64,000 bases of DNA from Flavobacteriaceae bacterium. GTDB taxonomy: Bacteria > Bacteroidota > Bacteroidia > Flavobacteriales > Flavobacteriaceae. The notes beneath the pieces were generated by a model. The model made no database searches. It worked only from the letters and a program-made list of their open reading frames with translations, and was not told where the DNA came from. A program made the translations under genes and the position numbers. Shown here piece after piece: positions 54,897-63,778 of this stretch; positions within the stretch are counted from its first letter, which is position 1, and each line of letters opens with the position of its first letter. The stretch spans positions 1-64,000 of the forward strand of contig JAURNV010000029.1 of NCBI GenBank assembly GCA_030830005.1. Direction: 5' to 3'.

Positions 54897-55834
54897 TCAA
54901 CAATAAAATAAGAAACGCTGGATGGTGAAACTGAGACTTGTTTCATTTCTGTTGATAAGCCAAGTATGTTAACAGGCAATTGACCTGATTCTGATTTCTC
55001 AAAATCAACTTCGGCACGCAGAGCAGAAACATCAAAAGACTTCAATCTACTAAGGGGTACAGCAAACTTAACTTTTACTTGATTTGGTGTGAGAGTTAGT
55101 GCAACTGACTCTGGAACGTTGACCAATATCAAAGGTAAGGAATAGGTAACATCAGAATACCTATCAACTATACCACTAACTTCAATAACATTCGAGCTCC
55201 AATACGCCATTTTAGCTATGCTATCAACTAATTTGGCTTGGAGGGTAAAATTTGACTTCAATTCTTCTTGAAAATCAAGTTCAAAAACTACTTTATTTAG
55301 CCGTGAGAGTGTTTTTTTACTGCCAAATGCAGAAACACTATCAACACTAAACTTTAATGGCGCCATTAGTTGGTATCCATTTGCTAAAGGCAAATAAGAT
55401 ATACTAGGAGCATAGGATTTTCTTGAAGCAAGAGTAATCGGTAAATCTACTGTCCCATAACCAAAGCTGGTAATTCTATTAGCACTAGAAAACTTAGCCA
55501 CATAGGCATCATATAAAAATGTTGATGAAATCATAGGGTTTTCAAAATCCTTTATGGGAAGTTTACTCACAACTAATTCAATTTTTCTTGGGAAAAATCT
55601 TCTGTATAAAATAGAAAAACCTGAGGAAGAAACTTGAGCAGGAACTTGAAATGAAGACGAAAGTGGTATAAAGATTTCTGAATCAGAAATTAACTCAACT
55701 TGTACAGGAACCGTTGTGTTATAGGTATTTGACAAGGCACTTAAGGTCCATATTACAGCAGCAAACACTAAAAACAAGATTCCTTGCTTAGAATTCAAAA
55801 ACCTCTTTTTAGATGTCTTTTGCTTTTTGGACAT
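54893..55834 (-). CDS. YbbR-like domain membrane protein
   Basis: A 313-residue protein with one N-terminal membrane span (GILFLVFAAVIWTLSALS, about residues 18-35) and an outward region. That region holds short beta repeats typical of YbbR domains (for example VPVQVELISD, SVALTLTPNQVKVKFAVPLSRL). In Firmicutes the YbbR protein CdaR regulates the diadenylate cyclase CdaA, but no cdaA gene is adjacent here. In flavobacteria this gene is usually found before coaE. Function unknown. It overlaps coaE by 4 nt and follows fabI after 8 nt. Confidence 0.72.
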   Translation of the reverse strand: MSKKQKTSKKRFLNSKQGILFLVFAAVIWTLSALSNTYNTTVPVQVELISDSEIFIPLSSSFQVPAQVSSSGFSILYRRFFPRKIELVVSKLPIKDFENPMISSTFLYDAYVAKFSSANRITSFGYGTVDLPITLASRKSYAPSISYLPLANGYQLMAPLKFSVDSVSAFGSKKTLSRLNKVVFELDFQEELKSNFTLQAKLVDSIAKMAYWSSNVIEVSGIVDRYSDVTYSLPLILVNVPESVALTLTPNQVKVKFAVPLSRLKSFDVSALRAEVDFEKSESGQLPVNILGLSTEMKQVSVSPSSVSYFIVE

Positions 55835-55842
55835 ACCTATAT

Positions 55843-56658
55843 TTATTGTTCCTCAAAAGCTTGCATAACCGAATCGCTGACGCCCATATTAGAGAATCCA
55901 CCGTCGTGAAACAAATTTTGTAACGTTACTTTTTGAGTCAAATCAGAGAATAACGAAACCGTGTAATTAGCGCAATCCAAGGCCGAAGCATTTCCTAATG
56001 GAGACATTTTCTCTGCATATGAAATAAACCCATCAAATCCCTTAACCCCTTTTCCTGCTGTAGTAGGTGTTGGTGACTGAGAAATGGTGTTTACACGAAC
56101 TTTTTTGTCACGTCCAAAGAAATACCCAAAGCTTCGTGCTATTGATTCTAAAAACGCTTTATTATCCGCCATATCATTATAATCTGGGAAAACGCGCTGT
56201 GCAGCCATGTAGGATAACGCAACAATACTTCCCCATTCGTTCATAGCGTCTTGTTTGTAAAGTACTTGCATGACCTTGTGAAAAGATCCTGCAGAGACAT
56301 CCCAACCCTTTGCGGTCCAGTCATAGTTTTGATCTGTATAGGAACGCCCCTTTCTAACATTTACAGACATACCAATAGAATGTAATACAAAGTCGAGCTT
56401 ACCGCCTAATACTTGCATTGATTCAGAAACTAGCTTTTCTAAATCCTCAATTGATGTTGCATCTGCAGGTATAACTGTTGAATTTGTTTTTTCTGCTAAT
56501 GCATTTATTGTACCCATTCGCATAGCAATCGGTGCATTAGTAAGCACAAAGGAGCCTCCTTCTTCATGTACACGCTCTGCGGTTTTCCATGCAATTGAAT
56601 TTTCATCTAGTGCTCCAAAAATAATCCCTCTTTTACCTCTTAGTAACCCGTAACTCAT
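55843..56658 (-). CDS. fabI: Enoyl-[acyl-carrier-protein] reductase (NADH)
   Basis: A 271-residue SDR that performs the last reduction in each round of fatty acid elongation. The cofactor-binding start is RGKRGIIFGALDENSIAW with the FabI-type glycine pattern. The active site has a Tyr and Lys six residues apart in DYNDMADNKAFLES, as FabI has rather than the YxxxK of other SDRs. The HSIGMSVN block fits FabI too. It is the usual target of triclosan-type drugs in other bacteria. It heads the run of overlapping genes to the response regulator. Confidence 0.94.
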   Translation of the reverse strand: MSYGLLRGKRGIIFGALDENSIAWKTAERVHEEGGSFVLTNAPIAMRMGTINALAEKTNSTVIPADATSIEDLEKLVSESMQVLGGKLDFVLHSIGMSVNVRKGRSYTDQNYDWTAKGWDVSAGSFHKVMQVLYKQDAMNEWGSIVALSYMAAQRVFPDYNDMADNKAFLESIARSFGYFFGRDKKVRVNTISQSPTPTTAGKGVKGFDGFISYAEKMSPLGNASALDCANYTVSLFSDLTQKVTLQNLFHDGGFSNMGVSDSVMQAFEEQ

Positions 56659-56674
56659 ACTTAAAATTTAATAA

Positions 56675-58330
56675 TTAAACGTTTCGCAGCTCTTGCGCAT
56701 GCCGCAAAGCTGATTCTTTTATGTTTTTTCCACCCAACATCTCTGCAAGTTCCTCAATTCTTTTCTCTTCATCTAAAGGTGTTAAGAACGTTTGAGTTGT
56801 TTCGTTTACCACTTCCTTATACACCTTGTAATGGGCGTCTGCCAAAGCAGCTACTTGAGGAAGATGCGTAATGGAAATTACTTGCATAAAGCGACTCATC
56901 TCGTGCATACGCTTACCCATGGCATTTGCCATTTCGCCAGAAACTCCAGTATCAATTTCATCTAAAATTAACGTAGGAAGTTGTGATTTCTCTGCTAAAA
57001 TCGATTTTATGACCAACATAATTCGAGACAACTCACCCCCAGAAGCTACTTTTCCAATAGGAGAAAAATCTATGCCTTTGTTTGCAGAAAACAATAACTC
57101 TACTTCATCTGTTCCATTTGGTCCTGGCGTTTCTAATTCGTTAAACTTAAACAAAAAACGAGCATGTTGCATACCTAAATCGTGTATTCGGGAAACCAAC
57201 AATTCTGTTAGGGGATTGCAAGATTCTTTACGCTTGGTTTGAAGTTCTTTAGCTACGCTTAACATTGCTTTTTCAGCTTCTTGTATTCCTGACTTTAGGG
57301 TTTGTATTTGCTCGTCTAACGATTCTACATCACCACATAGCTGACGTAAATCCTCACGCTTTTCAATAAGACCATTTGCATCTTGAACGTTGTGCTTTTG
57401 ACACAAATTGTGTAACGTACTCAGCTTTTCCTCTACTTCATGCAACCGCACGGGGTCGTCAGTTATGATCTCACCTAAACGTTGAGCTTCTTCTAAAATG
57501 TCAGAAAATTCAATTCCTAAACTAGAAATACGTTGGTGTAATGCTTCGTAAGTAGACCCAAAAGAAGAAATTTTACCTAAAAGTTGAGTCATACATGCAA
57601 GCTGATCTTGAACACCAATATTTTCTTGCGAACCCAATGATAACACTTCTGACAATGCAACACGTAAACCTGTTGCATTCTGCAACAATGTGGCTTCTTC
57701 TTCAAGATCATTAATTGATGAGGGTGTTAGTTGTATACCCTCCATTTCTTCAAGTAAAAACTTATGATAATCTAGTGAATCATTAGAATGCCGCTGACGC
57801 TCGCTGAGCTGAGACAACTTTATGGTTAACCTTTTCCACTCCTTAAATTTTATTTTATAACGCTCCAAAAGACCCTTGTCGTTTAAAAATGCATCTACAA
57901 GTGTTAGGTAAAACGTAGGGTCAGTAAGTTGTAAAGTCTGACGTTGTGTATGAATATCTACCAAAGCAGCTCCTAGCAGTTTAAGGCTATCCAATGAAGT
58001 GGGGGTGTCATTTACAAAAGCACGCGATTTGCCATTTGAGCTAAGTTCCCTACGAATAACCGTTTTATTTTCATAATCTAAATCTAGTTCGGAAAAAAGT
58101 ACGCCAATATTGTAATCTTTAATATCAAAAGTGACTTCAATAATACACTTTGCTGCACCTGACCGTATCGCAGATAAATCTGCGCGTTGACCCAATACAA
58201 GAGAAAGAGCCTCTAATAAAATGGATTTTCCAGAGCCTGTTTCGCCGGTCAATACACTTAAGCCAGAAGTGAAAGAAACCTCAAGGTCCTCGATTAGGGA
58301 GAAATTTTTTATGGATATTGAAGTAAGCAC
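56675..58330 (-). CDS. recN: DNA repair protein RecN
   Basis: A 551-residue SMC-like ATPase that helps mend double-strand breaks. The Walker A GLSVLTGETGSGKSILLEA lies at about residues 25-43. A long coiled-coil middle leads to a C-terminal ATPase half with ASGGELSRIMLVI (signature) and PTLILDEIDTGVSGEMA (Walker B and D-loop), then VISITHLPQVAA (switch). Length fits the family. The start codon is GTG; a TAnnTTTG element 21 bases upstream supports it. Confidence 0.94.
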   Translation of the reverse strand: MLTSISIKNFSLIEDLEVSFTSGLSVLTGETGSGKSILLEALSLVLGQRADLSAIRSGAAKCIIEVTFDIKDYNIGVLFSELDLDYENKTVIRRELSSNGKSRAFVNDTPTSLDSLKLLGAALVDIHTQRQTLQLTDPTFYLTLVDAFLNDKGLLERYKIKFKEWKRLTIKLSQLSERQRHSNDSLDYHKFLLEEMEGIQLTPSSINDLEEEATLLQNATGLRVALSEVLSLGSQENIGVQDQLACMTQLLGKISSFGSTYEALHQRISSLGIEFSDILEEAQRLGEIITDDPVRLHEVEEKLSTLHNLCQKHNVQDANGLIEKREDLRQLCGDVESLDEQIQTLKSGIQEAEKAMLSVAKELQTKRKESCNPLTELLVSRIHDLGMQHARFLFKFNELETPGPNGTDEVELLFSANKGIDFSPIGKVASGGELSRIMLVIKSILAEKSQLPTLILDEIDTGVSGEMANAMGKRMHEMSRFMQVISITHLPQVAALADAHYKVYKEVVNETTQTFLTPLDEEKRIEELAEMLGGKNIKESALRHAQELRNV

Positions 58331-58351
58331 AGTGCTAAAATGTCGTTAGTC

Positions 58352-58359
58352 CAAATATA
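58352..58359 (-). promoter_or_regulatory. -7 element of the recN promoter
   Basis: The minus strand reads TATATTTG, an exact TAnnTTTG match, 21 bases before the GTG start of recN. The -33 position has TTC rather than TTG. No LexA-like box was noticed. Confidence 0.5.
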
Positions 58360-58391
58360 ATGCGTTTATGGCATTTGAACACATGAAGTTA

Positions 58392-59285
58392 TTAACGTGC
58401 TATTGTACTCCAATATGGAGTCATGCTTGGAACAAACCGATTTAAAAAACGTAAGAGTTCTGCTGTATCAACTGCTGGACCATCACTAAAAAGCAATCCG
58501 ATTTCTTCAGCTTTAGCATCAAAAAAAGAGCGCAACAAATAAGAGTTAGGCTGACGTCTAAACAAATTCTGTAATCCAACTAGATGAGTGGCAATATGTG
58601 TTTTTGAAGCCTCGGGCTGATTAATCATTACATCTAGTCCGTTTATGTGGTACTCATATAGCAGATTTCTAAAATCATTAAACGCAGGAGAAGAAATGTT
58701 ATCGATAAGATCGTAACGCCCATTATTATTGATTTGATTAGCATCCCAACCTGAAGCATTACTTGCTTGGGCAGCATTGGCGATGGTACGTGCACGTTCA
58801 AAGTATGAAGTTCCTCCCATGTGTGAAAAACTATCTAATTCCATACCCACCACTAAATATATATAATATGAAAACACAGAAACAATATTGTTGTTGTATC
58901 GATTAAGATCAAAGTAAAACGGTTGAAATTCTTGATATGTAAAGCTAAAGTTACTGTCAAGTAAGTTAACCAATGGTGAGGTATAATTACTGTTGTAAAC
59001 CAATCGTCCGGACTGAACTTGAAGAGTTCCCGAATAAAAGTTATCATTTATGTTCGAGATGGTTAGCAACATTTCTATTGAAATTTCAGATTGTGGAGCA
59101 CCAGTATCTGAAGTCCACTTCGTGTTGTTTAAAAAATCTTGCAGTGATTTTTCTAATGTTTGAATTGGAGTTAGATTGGTCTGATTTACTAATTCAGTGT
59201 TTACTGTCAATGAAACGCTTACGGGCTGTGCCCATAATATCGCTTGAAATCCAATTGCAAATACTATTGTTTTAAACTTCATCAA
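58392..59285 (-). CDS. DUF4835 family protein (T9SS-associated PorD-like)
   Basis: A 297-residue exported protein. A signal peptide (MMKFKTIVFAIGFQAILWAQ) is followed by a mainly beta then helical body with SNINDNFYSGTLQVQSGRLVYNS and FDLNRYNNNIVSVFSYYIYLVVGMELDSFS. These are recognisable DUF4835 features; the family is annotated as type IX secretion protein PorD. Its exact role in secretion is not settled. It overlaps coaBC by 14 nt and lies 61 bases from recN, a neighbourhood I recall as conserved in Bacteroidota. The PorD label is family knowledge, not shown here. Confidence 0.78.
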   Translation of the reverse strand: MMKFKTIVFAIGFQAILWAQPVSVSLTVNTELVNQTNLTPIQTLEKSLQDFLNNTKWTSDTGAPQSEISIEMLLTISNINDNFYSGTLQVQSGRLVYNSNYTSPLVNLLDSNFSFTYQEFQPFYFDLNRYNNNIVSVFSYYIYLVVGMELDSFSHMGGTSYFERARTIANAAQASNASGWDANQINNNGRYDLIDNISSPAFNDFRNLLYEYHINGLDVMINQPEASKTHIATHLVGLQNLFRRQPNSYLLRSFFDAKAEEIGLLFSDGPAVDTAELLRFLNRFVPSMTPYWSTIAR

Positions 59286-60486
59286 ACATGTTTTTTAGGT
59301 GAACTAACACATCTTGGGCTACTTCTTTTTTTGATTTTAAGGGATAGTGCACGACATCTTTGCCATACTGCATAAAAGATATTTTGTTTGTTGGGTGACC
59401 AAATCCAGCACCTTCATCGGTAAGTGAGTTGAGAACAACGGCATCAAGATTCTTATTTTTAAGTTTTTGTTGCGCATTTTTCAGTCCATCTTGTGACTCA
59501 AGGGCAAATCCAATCAAAAGTTGTTGTTTTTTCTTTTTCCCCAATTGTGCCAAAATATCGGTCGTAGGTGAAAGTGTTATGGCATGTAAACCATCCTGTT
59601 TTTTGATTTTCTGGGAAGCCAATTTTTCGGGCTTAAAGTCAGCGACAGCAGCAGACATAATAACTGCATCAACATCAGAAAAGAATTTCATACAAGACGA
59701 CAACATTTCATCTGCAGTAGTGACCGAGTTAAGGCTAACATTGGGATGCACGTCATTTCCTGAAGTTGGACCACTTACCAATATAACTTCTGCGCCTTGG
59801 CTAGCTGCAGCATTTGCAATAGCATATCCCATTTTACCTGAAGAATGATTTCCAATAAAACGTACAGGATCAATAGGTTCGTATGTAGGTCCTGCTGTAA
59901 TTAGTATTTTTTTTCCTGATAAGGGTGAAGTTTCAAGGAAATACGTTTCTAATGCTGCAACAATTTGTTCGGGTTCTTCCATTCTCCCCTCACCTTCTAA
60001 ACCACTTGCTAGATCTCCAGAAGTTGCGGGAATTAGAATGTTACCATTATTGACTAAAGATGCGATATTGTTTTTATTTGCAGGATGTTTATGCATATCC
60101 AAGTCCATGGCAGGTGCAAAAAAAACGGGGCATTTTGCAGAAAGATAAGTAGCAATCAAGAGATTATCTGATTGGGCTTGAGCCATTTTTGATAAGGTAT
60201 TCGCTGATACTGGCGCAACCAGCATGACATCTGCCCATAATCCTAACTCAACATGATTATTCCAAAGAGCATCTTCATTAGTTTCTTGCGTAAAGGAACT
60301 TAATACTTCGCGATTAGAAACGGTAGAAAGTGTAAGGGGTGTGGCAAAAGTTTTTGCAGCATCCGTCATGATCACCTGAACCGTTGCTCCCTTTTTGACA
60401 AGTAATCGGACTATAATTGGCGTTTTGTAAGCAGCTATACTGCCCGAAATTCCTAAGAGGATTTTCTTGCCATATAGTACAGACAT
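59272..60486 (-). CDS. coaBC: Bifunctional phosphopantothenoylcysteine decarboxylase / synthetase
   Basis: A 404-residue fusion. The N-terminal CoaC half (about residues 1-180) has ILLGISGSIAAYKTPIIVR, the active-site His in NHVELGLWADVMLVAPVSANTL and PAMDLDMHKHP, the equivalent of the PxMNxxMW motif with Asp for Asn. The C-terminal CoaB half (about 190-404) has ILITAGPTYEPIDPVRFIGN and ADFKPEKLASQKIKK. It makes 4'-phosphopantetheine from phosphopantothenate and cysteine. rpoZ ends three bases upstream, as in many bacteria. Confidence 0.94.
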   Translation of the reverse strand: MSVLYGKKILLGISGSIAAYKTPIIVRLLVKKGATVQVIMTDAAKTFATPLTLSTVSNREVLSSFTQETNEDALWNNHVELGLWADVMLVAPVSANTLSKMAQAQSDNLLIATYLSAKCPVFFAPAMDLDMHKHPANKNNIASLVNNGNILIPATSGDLASGLEGEGRMEEPEQIVAALETYFLETSPLSGKKILITAGPTYEPIDPVRFIGNHSSGKMGYAIANAAASQGAEVILVSGPTSGNDVHPNVSLNSVTTADEMLSSCMKFFSDVDAVIMSAAVADFKPEKLASQKIKKQDGLHAITLSPTTDILAQLGKKKKQQLLIGFALESQDGLKNAQQKLKNKNLDAVVLNSLTDEGAGFGHPTNKISFMQYGKDVVHYPLKSKKEVAQDVLVHLKNMFDEV

Positions 60487-60489
60487 GAT

Positions 60490-60819
60490 TTATGAATCTG
60501 TACCCAAATCGGTATGACGGTAATAAATTTTATCCTGTAACCATTGTTCAATAGCAATAGCATGAGGCTTAGGAAGCTTTTCGTAAAACTTAGAAACTTC
60601 AATTTGTTCTTTATTTTCGAAAATTTCCTCTAAATTTTCAGTAGGGGTAGCAAACTCCTCTAATTTTTCAAACAATTCTGTTTTGATGTCTTCATTGATT
60701 TGAACAGCCCGCTTTGCCAAAATAGATATGGTTTCGTAAATGTTACCTGTGTTATTGTCTAAGGTATTGCGGTTATACGTTTTAGTCGTTTCTGCGGCTT
60801 GTGTGCGTTTTAAATCCAT
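60490..60819 (-). CDS. rpoZ: RNA polymerase omega subunit-like protein
   Basis: A 109-residue Bacteroidota-type omega. The core is TGNIYETISILAKRAVQINEDIKTELFEKLEEF, in which NIYE and AKRAVQI match the omega helices, followed by an acidic tail. Omega stabilises the beta' subunit in RNA polymerase. The frame is open to 60888, but ATG 60819 gives the family start MDLKRTQA and leaves bamD 10 bases away. The next gene on the strand is coaBC, a classical rpoZ neighbour. Confidence 0.87.
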   Translation of the reverse strand: MDLKRTQAAETTKTYNRNTLDNNTGNIYETISILAKRAVQINEDIKTELFEKLEEFATPTENLEEIFENKEQIEVSKFYEKLPKPHAIAIEQWLQDKIYYRHTDLGTDS

Positions 60820-60829
60820 CCGTTCAAAT

Positions 60830-61630
60830 TTAATTGGATGCAAAAGTACGGATTTCTTTCTCAATATCTTCCAACATTTTTGTAGCAACTTTCATATGGG
60901 AAGAACTGGGATAAAGACGTTTGAAATTTTCAAACTTCGCCTTTGCATCTTGAAGGCGTTGTTCTTTCTTGTATTCGATACTATTTATAGCTAAAGTAGC
61001 AGCGGCAGAAAATTGAACAAATAAAGCTCCCTCCCTGTACAAAGTGCCTGGATTATCTGCTATAAAATTATCTAGGGCTTTAATAGAGGCTTTATAATCT
61101 TTTATTGTATTATACTGCTTGGCAATTTCAAATCCTTTTCGCTCTGTTTTAATACGAAGTTCTTGCGCCATTGCATTTGCCTCTACCATGCGCTCACTAT
61201 CTGGATATCTGTTGATAAATTCTTGTATCTTATCCAACGCTTCATAGGTCTCGGTTTGATCTAAACTAAAATTTGGCGATGTTTTATAATGGGAGTATGC
61301 CATTAAAAAATACGCCTCATCAGCTTTTTGACTTTTCGGGTAAGCTTTAACAAAAGTTTCAAATTCGTATGCCGCCAAAATATAATTTTTGGTTTCTAAC
61401 AACGAATTCGCATAAAAAAAAACAATTCGCTCTGCCTGTGGCTTTCCCCGGTAAAGTTCCTTAAGTTGTGTAAATAGCTGAGCTGCTTTGCGAAACTTTC
61501 CCTGTTCATAAAGTTCATTCGCTAAGTTATTTTTAACAGCTAAATCTTCGTTTTTAAGGGCTTTTTGGTAATCGCTACAACCAATAATTAAAATTAAGAT
61601 TGTGGTATATAAATAATTTGGTACTTTCAT
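60830..61630 (-). CDS. bamD: Outer membrane assembly lipoprotein BamD
   Basis: A 266-residue lipoprotein of the BAM complex that inserts outer-membrane beta barrels. The signal ends at lipobox LIIGC (about residue 18). TPR-like repeats follow, including EQGKFRKAAQLFTQLKELYRG, KNYILAAYEFETFVKAYPKS and KIQEFINRYPDSERM. Length is about that of E. coli BamD (245). The start is ATG 61630; a GTG two codons earlier is possible. The ATG shares two bases with the ATG on the other strand. Confidence 0.92.
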   Translation of the reverse strand: MKVPNYLYTTILILIIGCSDYQKALKNEDLAVKNNLANELYEQGKFRKAAQLFTQLKELYRGKPQAERIVFFYANSLLETKNYILAAYEFETFVKAYPKSQKADEAYFLMAYSHYKTSPNFSLDQTETYEALDKIQEFINRYPDSERMVEANAMAQELRIKTERKGFEIAKQYNTIKDYKASIKALDNFIADNPGTLYREGALFVQFSAAATLAINSIEYKKEQRLQDAKAKFENFKRLYPSSSHMKVATKMLEDIEKEIRTFASN

Positions 61631-62363
61631 GATCACAAATTTAGCTAAATCTAATCACATACCTATTACAGTTTTGCGGAACTATTTTTTACTTACTTTA
61701 TTTTGCTTTTTAACGGTTTTTAATACACATGCGCAAAAGAAAGATGAAATCAAACCCAAACGGTGGGGCATACAGTTTGGTTACGGAACTCAACAAACAG
61801 CCCCTTTTCACAACCCTGATTATTTCTTTGAACAAGGTGCTATCATTGGTCAGGTAGAATTAAAGAAATTAGCATACAAAAAGATTCAACTTAGCTTACT
61901 TGCCGAGGGAGGATATTTTAAATCAACCCATCAACTGCTAAACAAATGGTTTACAACTACGGACTACTTTAAAGATTTTCCTGCTGATTTTCAACAAAGA
62001 ATGCTAAAAAGAAAGAATATTCATCAAGTGGCTTTTCATGTAGCGGTAGAGGCTTCTTACCAAATTCATTCACAAGTAAATTTATTTGCCTCTGCCGCAA
62101 TTGGGCCTTTGTGGGGGTTCCAACAAACGGAAAGGCTTGCGAAAGGCTTTGCGTTTTCAGATAACTTTGCGCTGGGAATTTCCTTCAAATTATCCAAAAA
62201 CACATGGCTCAGCAACGCTGTAATAATTCGTCACGAATCAAATGCAGATTTAAAATTCCCCAACTCGGGGCACAATACTATTGGTATTCGTACAGGTGTT
62301 GTATTTAATCTAACTGCTCCACAAAGGGCTTTAACGCTGCGGTCAACTCCTCGGAGGCCTTAA
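61629..62363 (+). CDS. PagL-like lipid A deacylase / acyloxyacyl hydrolase family protein
   Basis: A 244-residue outer-membrane protein. A hydrophobic stretch ending at NTHAQ (about residue 36) is the signal peptide. Barrel-like strands follow, and the motif RHESNADLKFPNSGHNT (His and Ser in HxSN) matches the active site of PagL lipid A 3-O-deacylases. ATG 61629 would leave a long 18-residue n-region; TTG at 61674 gives a tighter signal peptide (LRNYFLLTLFCFLTVFNTHA). The last ~20 residues, TAPQRALTLRSTPRRP, lie antisense to the end of dapA and are unlike a barrel end. Confidence 0.75.
   Translation: MITNLAKSNHIPITVLRNYFLLTLFCFLTVFNTHAQKKDEIKPKRWGIQFGYGTQQTAPFHNPDYFFEQGAIIGQVELKKLAYKKIQLSLLAEGGYFKSTHQLLNKWFTTTDYFKDFPADFQQRMLKRKNIHQVAFHVAVEASYQIHSQVNLFASAAIGPLWGFQQTERLAKGFAFSDNFALGISFKLSKNTWLSNAVIIRHESNADLKFPNSGHNTIGIRTGVVFNLTAPQRALTLRSTPRRP
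61636..61643 (-). promoter_or_regulatory. -7-like element just upstream of bamD
   Basis: The minus strand reads TAAATTTG, an exact TAnnTTTG match, ending five bases before the bamD ATG. No TTG is seen at the -33 distance. If used, the transcript would have almost no leader. Confidence 0.4.
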
Positions 62364-63189
62364 CAAGAGGGAGTCTAACAGTGTCGTTAGTTAAGTTTTT
62401 TAGTTTTGAGACCGCTTTAATTCCTGCAGGATTCCCTTCCTTAAACAACAATTCAATTACTGGCAAAAGTTGGTTTGCGATGCGTTTGGCCGTGAGTTCG
62501 TCTTTTTCTAATGCAGCATTAATTCCAGCACAAAATGTTTTGGGAAATCCTCCAGCAGCTACAGAAATAACACCTGAACCACCTAAAAGCGTAAGCGAAA
62601 TTGCCGTCTCGTCATCGCCAGAAAACACTAAAAACCCTTTTGGCGCATGCGTTATTATGTCCAAACCCTGGGACAAGTCACCACTTGCGTCTTTTACACC
62701 GATAATATTTTTGGCATTTTGAGCCAAGCGTAATGTGGTTTGTGCTGTCATATTCACGCCAGTTCTACCGGGCACATTATACAAAATCAATGGAATTTTT
62801 GTCACATTATCTAAGGCCATGTAGTGGCGATACAACCCTTCTTGAGTAGGGCGGTTATAATATGGTGTGACGGAAAGTATCGCATCATACCCTGTGGTAT
62901 CCACTGCAATTAACTCCTCTACCAAACCTTGAGTATTGTTTCCTCCAAGACCCATCACCAAAGGAACACGACCATCAACCACTTTAACAAAAGTGGCAAA
63001 TATCGCTTCTTTTTCTTCGGGCTTTAACGTTACAGACTCTCCAGTTGTGCCCAATGCAACAAGAAAATCAATACCATTTTGAATTAAAAAATTAATGGTA
63101 CTGGAAAGTGAAATGAAGTCAACAGTACCGTCTTCATTGAAGGGCGTAATCACTGCAACTCCGGTCGATGAGCCTTTAAGCGTACTCAT
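62305..63189 (-). CDS. dapA: 4-hydroxy-tetrahydrodipicolinate synthase
   Basis: A 294-residue class I aldolase that condenses pyruvate with aspartate semialdehyde for lysine and diaminopimelate. VALGTTGESVTLKPEEK carries the GTTGE signature, IPLILYNVPGRTGVNM the active-site Tyr, and IIGVKDASGDLSQ the Schiff-base Lys. Length is standard. It overlaps the DUF6913 gene by 14 nt at its start and the PagL-like gene by 59 nt at its end, in opposite directions. dapB is elsewhere in the window. Confidence 0.95.
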   Translation of the reverse strand: MSTLKGSSTGVAVITPFNEDGTVDFISLSSTINFLIQNGIDFLVALGTTGESVTLKPEEKEAIFATFVKVVDGRVPLVMGLGGNNTQGLVEELIAVDTTGYDAILSVTPYYNRPTQEGLYRHYMALDNVTKIPLILYNVPGRTGVNMTAQTTLRLAQNAKNIIGVKDASGDLSQGLDIITHAPKGFLVFSGDDETAISLTLLGGSGVISVAAGGFPKTFCAGINAALEKDELTAKRIANQLLPVIELLFKEGNPAGIKAVSKLKNLTNDTVRLPLVKASEELTAALKPFVEQLD

Positions 63190-63688
63190 TTGGATGAATT
63201 TTTTTAAAATATTGTTTTAAATCTGAACAGTAAGTAGCAAAATCTAAATGCGATGGTAAGACCAAATCGTTTAGTCGGTTGTCTATTGTTGAGGGGCCAA
63301 TTCGGAATGATGCATCGAGTTGTGCAGAAAATGATAACAATGGTAGCGTTACCTGTCCAATAAAATGAATAGCAATATCGTAATGTTGACGTATAACAAA
63401 CAAAAGGTTATCATCTGTAATACGCCCCCGCCAATCAAGACTTTGAGGGTGCAAATGTGGCGTCGGAGTTCCTTCTAACATCTTTTTATTAATGTTGTAA
63501 TGAATGCGTTCAATAACGTCAAACTCAGTAGAAAAAAAACGACACATTTCATCAAATTGCGCTTCAGTAATATTTAGATCAGTATCATGAATAAATACCA
63601 AACTACGTATCGTTTTAGGTTTAAATGCGGAGCGATTCGCTAGCGCATTAAGCTGTTTGGACACTACACGTCTGGCAAATAGTTTCAT
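63176..63688 (-). CDS. DUF6913 family protein
   Basis: A 170-residue cytoplasmic protein starting MKLFARRVVSKQLNALANRS. Recognisable blocks are KTIRSLVFIHDTDLNITEAQFDE, then LHPQSLDWRGRITDDNLLFVIRQHYDIAIHFI, and LDASFRIGPSTIDNRLNDLVL. I recognise it as a flavobacterial family found beside dapA and ligA, with no known function. ATG 63688 is preferred; a GTG at 63706 would add six residues. Its end overlaps dapA by 14 nt. Confidence 0.7.
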   Translation of the reverse strand: MKLFARRVVSKQLNALANRSAFKPKTIRSLVFIHDTDLNITEAQFDEMCRFFSTEFDVIERIHYNINKKMLEGTPTPHLHPQSLDWRGRITDDNLLFVIRQHYDIAIHFIGQVTLPLLSFSAQLDASFRIGPSTIDNRLNDLVLPSHLDFATYCSDLKQYFKKIHPNEYA

Positions 63689-63778
63689 AATATGCAAAAA
63701 TAGCACTTTAATAGGTTGTAAGAACTTGTAAATGAACTAATCTTATAAAAAACAAACTCACCGTTAAAAATATAACAA

